Under the pieces are notes generated by a model, which worked only from the letters and a program-made list of their open reading frames with translations, searched no databases and was not told the origin of the DNA. From Tanytarsus gracilentus (taxonomy: Eukaryota > Arthropoda > Insecta > Diptera > Chironomidae), in NCBI GenBank assembly GCA_038502055.1, contig JAXRKN010000044.1, positions 2,204,001 to 2,268,000 of the forward strand: a stretch of DNA of 64,000 nucleotides, read 5' to 3'. This document shows, in pieces, positions 60,001 to 64,000 of this stretch (positions are counted from its first letter, which is position 1; every line of letters starts with the position of its first letter). The position numbers were made by a program, and so were the translations under genes.

Positions 60001-60900
60001 CCCGCACACAAGAAAAATACTTTTATTATCATCCTCATCTCATCTCCATACCAAATATATTATAAATTTACAGAAAATAACTTTTCATGTGTGCGAGAGC
60101 ATAAAAGTTTAAAAATTTACATTCATGCGAGAAAATTCTGGGTAGAAAGAATGTCAATGAATAAGAAATTGGGGTGAGATCAAAAATATGCCTTAAAAGG
60201 CGAAACATTTTAATACGAAAAAAATTGCAAACTTCACTTTAAAAAAGCCTTAAAATAATAAATTTCCTTATGTTGTAAATTAATCATCTTTTTTCTCGCA
60301 TCCACAACGATTTTTATGATTAATTATCTCGAAAATCCTTCTTCACCCACACGCCTTCATTTAACTGCCATTAAAACGTCAGAAAATTTTAATTTGATAA
60401 TACTTTTGGGATTTTATTTTGTGCATAAATTAAAAATAAATTTTTTTATACATCCTTAAAATAATTTGTGTGTGTATAAATTTTTTGGTCCCTTACAACT
60501 TAATTTCATTTTCTTTCGCCACAAATTTATTGTCGACAGTAGTTTGGGTTTATGGATAAATTAGGTCAATACAAAAGGTTTGAGAGAAATTTAATAAATT
60601 TTTACACCATTTAAAAATTATTGATATTTTATCGGGAGAAAGTCAGACACAAAAATTTAATGCTTAAAAATACTGAAATTTGACATTTTTGTTCCTAAAA
60701 TTAAATTTTTTTTAATTGTGACCTAATTTAATATTTTACCCATATTTAAAAGGAAGTTTTGAAGCTAATAAATATAGAAAACTTTCTAGAGCACCATTTT
60801 TGTAAAAAAAAGTATAAAATTGAATTTTCTCCACAAAATACAAAACATCAAGTTGAAGTGACATATGCCACACAGTTGTATAGAGAAGATTTTATTCAGT
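57025..60900. other. Convergent intergenic region (3' flanks of cuticle gene and RalGDS)
   Basis: 3.9 kb, AT-rich. The ends presumably hold the 3' UTRs of the two converging genes. Open frames up to about 85 codons (57.76, 58.06, 58.64 and 59.8-60.2 kb) are not supported by composition or context. Confidence 0.55.
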
Positions 60901-63900
60901 TCAAGCATCCTTTTTCGACCGCAGAATGAAATTCAAATTGTACTGTGTATTGACAGCGTAGTAAACATTTGCATTTTGTGGCAGCATAAGCTCTTTATCA
61001 GGCAGTACTTGAGAGAGAGTAAACTTATCCGGATCACCTTCTAAGCCGAGCTTTATCATCGCATTGCGAATCACGGTTGGAGTTCTTTCGTTATTGCATA
61101 ACATAATACTTTTATATAGCACAATGCCCTCTTTCTCCATATGATCCGTCTCGAATGTGACTTTAATAATGTAAAAGTCTGGTGCCGAGTTATCTTTGCC
61201 TTTAAGGAGCGGTGAATTTTTCTGAAGTTGAGCATTGATGTGAGATGGCAACTCGTGATGATTTGAGGATTTTGCTGGTGTTTTTGATGGCGTTTTCATG
61301 CTATGATTTTGACTACCGGATGTTGTTGACTCCATCGAAAGAGATGATTGACTGCTTGCGGTTGAGAGGAGTGAGGCATTGAGGGGTGGTGTCATGTTGC
61401 GATCAAGTGAATTGTTTCGAGAGCTAAAGCAAAAATAAATTAGTTTATTTCTTGTAAAGTTATGTAAATAATTTTACCTATAGCTAAAACTGTTGATATC
61501 ACACTGGAACTGAGATCCAGCACCACTGCTAGAATTTGAAGTTATCGAGTCACTCTTCCGATGACCCACAGTCTTCTTTGGACTATCGTAAGATTGATTA
61601 AATTGAAGTTGATTTGGAGGTGGAATTTCAATTTGACATGAAATATTGTGAGCTTCACGTTCATCTAAAACTAGCAGCGATGCAAACCATCGATCGAAAA
61701 GCGGATCTTCGGGCAAGTGATAGGAGTTTGCAGCACCCTGGAGGAGTTTAATTTGTGCCAGCACTTCAAACTCTTTCCTCTTCTTATCGAAATTTATGAG
61801 ACCGTCGACAGTCGTGTCGGGTATTGCAGCATGAATCATGGTGAGGTCGGTTAAGAATGTCCCGAGGTACGGTATCGTTCCATGACTTATAAACATATTT
61901 TGCTTCTGAAACACTTTCTGTAAATGACGATCATTTTCTCCAACCGTGTCAGCAAATTTGGCCGTTCCTTCCTTCCACAGCACTTCACGCTGTGCCGATG
62001 CATTATTATCCTCCGAGAATATTCGCGCCAATTCATTAAACATTTCAAACTGTGTTTAGCGAAAATGAAAAGAGTGTGTAATGAGAAAATGCTCATAAAG
62101 TTTAATGAAAAACAAAGTGAGGGAGAGAAAATAAGCACGAGAGAGATGATGATGAGACTCAGCCATGCCACATGGCGGTGCGGCGACAGGAAAAACAGGA
62201 AGTAGAGGCGGAAATTTTTTAATTAAAGCCGTTAATTTATTTGATAGCAGATGTGAAAATGATAAAAATGAGCGACGAGAAGCTTTTCGAGAATTGAAAA
62301 ATTTTCACCGTGAATTAATTAATTTTTTTTAAAGAGGGTGGAAAATAGCTCAAAAAAAGAGAATTTTGCCTTCGTCAAGTTTGCATTTGAGGATAATTAT
62401 TTTGAATATGACATTTTTTTAAGAAGAAAAATGTATGATTTATGTTTTGTTGAAAATTTGAATATTCAAGGGTGGCATTACTCTGGCAGAAAACTGTTCA
62501 CTCTAAATTTAGAGGGTGGAAAACTCACATTGGCTATTTTGGACTATGGACGAATCGAATTTGAATTTTCCATGTTTCTCATTTCCTGTCTAAATTAATA
62601 TTCTTTTACATAAATCAAAACTTCATAAAAAATTTTCTCACGTTTTTCCTCCCCTGGACTTTGTTCAAGAATTTTTTCATCTCGATACACTTTTTTTACT
62701 TATTTTTTCATCATAATGGAAATTAACAGCCATAAATTATATTTTCATCACCTCACTTATTTCTTCCTTTTCCGTTCATAGCTTTTGCTTTCAACATAAC
62801 AAAAGGCAGAGAGGCAAAAAAAATTATAAATCTTTCTCTCTGTTCGGATATTAAATTCCTCACTTTGTTTTTTCTTTATTTTATGTTTCCTAAAACTTTT
62901 TGGCTTTGAAAAAGTTATTTTTGCTTACCTTCTCTTTACATAGTGCTGCCCAAGTTTTATTCAGTCTGTAAACTGAATTTGACTGTAAACCCGAGATGAT
63001 TGCCTTGAGGGATGAGAAATTTTTCAATAATCTCAACTCTTGAGCAATATCAATCCACGTCGAGATGAGCAAAGCTCTTTCCTAGATTTAAAAAGAGAAT
63101 TTAATTGTTAAACCAGAGTGTCTCTCCCCTTCATCAAAAAATCTCACCTGAGGCTTTAGTTTTGGTTCTATCAGAATAGTCGAAATGACACGATACGAAA
63201 CGGCATTAAACTGTGAAACGGTTGCAACGACACTTCCACATTCACCTCTATCTCGATGCGACCATGTTGCACCCAAGCACTGATGTGGAACCAATCGCTT
63301 GAATAGCTCCATATCCATGCGAGTTAATTGCTCAGCAAAATGCTTCACAGAAATGTTCGGAAATCGATATGTGGTGAGCAGATGTGAATTTTGTGTGCCT
63401 CGAAATGCGGGCGAGAGACAGAGTCCATTAAAATGATCTGTCAGGTCGTGCATGCTGTGATAATGTGATGTGAGCGGATCGTTTCCCCAAGAGGGCAGAG
63501 GTGGCACGCGTGAATATTTATCGAGTCTTTCGGTGAATTTTGTTAAAGCTTTCATGTGAAGTTTTGAGTTGGGAAGACGTGATGAGGTGAAGGTCAAGAG
63601 GTTTTGAAGGTTATCGTCATTCCAATCTTCTGGGTAGCCATCGAGCCATAAATGTAGCACTGACACGAGCGTCTTTTTATATTCCGCGGTATTACTGAGA
63701 TTCTCAAACCTTTTCACCAGAAGCTCTAAAACTTTGTCGGTCTTGGTGAATGTTCGAAAAGTAGCTGATAAGTTTTTTCATAAATTTATTAAAAAATTTA
63801 AATAATTCAAAAAAGTTAATTCACCTAAAAATACATTTACAAAAGTGCTCTCTAACTCTCCATCGTCAGTTATTAGAGCATCGACTAGTCGATCTAAAGT

Positions 63901-63969
63901 GGCGGCCTTCACAAATCGCACCCTCACCGTCTCCCATTCGAGATGCGAAATTTCATCGTCGCTTTCACT
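60901..63969 (-). CDS. Rgl: Ral guanine nucleotide exchange factor (RalGDS/Rgl family), 5' part missing
   Basis: Effector of Ras/Rap that activates Ral GTPases. Exons in the window: complement(join(60901..61423, 61478..62049, 62929..63081, 63148..63764, 63825..63969)), 669 residues, all joins in frame; the open frame reaches an acceptor at 63970, so more 5' exons lie outside. Order: Ras exchanger motif (WETVRVRFVKAATLDRLVDA, FVNVFLATFRTF across an intron, HLWLDGYPEDW), then the CDC25/RasGEF catalytic domain (AEQLTRMDMELFKRLVPHQC, STWIDIAQELRLLKNF, GLQSNSVYRLNKTW, PYLGTFLTDLTMIHAA) and, after a Ser-rich linker, a C-terminal Ras-association domain (IIKVTFE, YKSIMLCNNERTPTVIRNAM, LPQNANVYYAVNTQYNLNFILR). 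The RA wording is specific to RalGDS/RGL. The exact paralogue name rests on the fly having one such gene. Confidence 0.93.
62050..62928 (-). other. Intron of the RalGDS gene
   Basis: 879 bp between the two halves of the RasGEF domain, donor GTAAGC and acceptor AACACAG on the minus strand. Open frames inside it (about 94 and 86 codons) are chance frames. Confidence 0.75.
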
Positions 63970-64000
63970 CTAAGAAAAATCGTTAAGTTTATCAGGAAGA

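Overview
The window is AT-rich nuclear DNA of an insect, almost certainly a dipteran. Genes are split by mostly short (50-150 bp) GT-AG introns. The gene set includes a prophenoloxidase without signal peptide, a Rebers-Riddiford-type cuticle protein, a membrane-anchored cyclophilin closely resembling Drosophila ninaA, a lysyl oxidase with two SRCR domains, and an insect-type alpha-1,4 glycosyltransferase. A lower (nematoceran) fly fits the base composition and short introns, but the sequence alone does not fix family or species. I found no rRNA, tRNA, CRISPR array or bacterial-type feature.

Layout. 1-2.0 kb: 3' part of the ERK MAP kinase gene (rolled). 5.0-17.0 kb is a dense block of mostly housekeeping genes on both strands: XRCC1 (-) and ZC3H15/DFRP1 (+), divergent over a 360-bp promoter with an E2F-type site; the phosducin-like PDCL3/viaf (+) converging on endosulfine (-); a PH/coiled-coil protein resembling half an oxysterol-binding-related protein (-), divergent from an alpha4GT glycosyltransferase (+); an AFG2A/SPATA5-type AAA ATPase (-); and a small membrane protein (+). 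17.3-20.0 kb: an 11-exon prophenoloxidase with a TATA promoter. From 20 kb the region becomes gene-sparse: a CUB/LDLa membrane protein (20.6-28.7 kb), a lysyl oxidase-like 2 enzyme (31.2-33.1 kb), ninaA (33.9-34.8 kb) and a two-domain protease/pseudoprotease (37.9-39.6 kb). A stretch of almost 10 kb with no gene follows. It holds a 1-kb repeat element with inverted ends and a 120-bp minisatellite (about 47.1-48.1 kb). Last come a large His/Pro/Gly-rich cuticle protein (49.6-57.0 kb) and the 3' five exons of a RalGDS/Rgl exchange factor (60.9-64 kb, -), whose 5' end lies outside.

Functional themes. Two genes act in signalling beside Ras (ERK and RalGDS), though they lie 60 kb apart. Four secreted or cuticle-related genes (prophenoloxidase, lysyl oxidase, tandem protease, cuticle protein) suggest extracellular matrix, cuticle and immune roles, but nothing shows co-regulation. 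Exon joins were worked out by hand from splice sites, reading frame and recalled family sequences. Every full gene closes in frame, but no transcript data support them. All identifications are from recognised family motifs; no database search was run.
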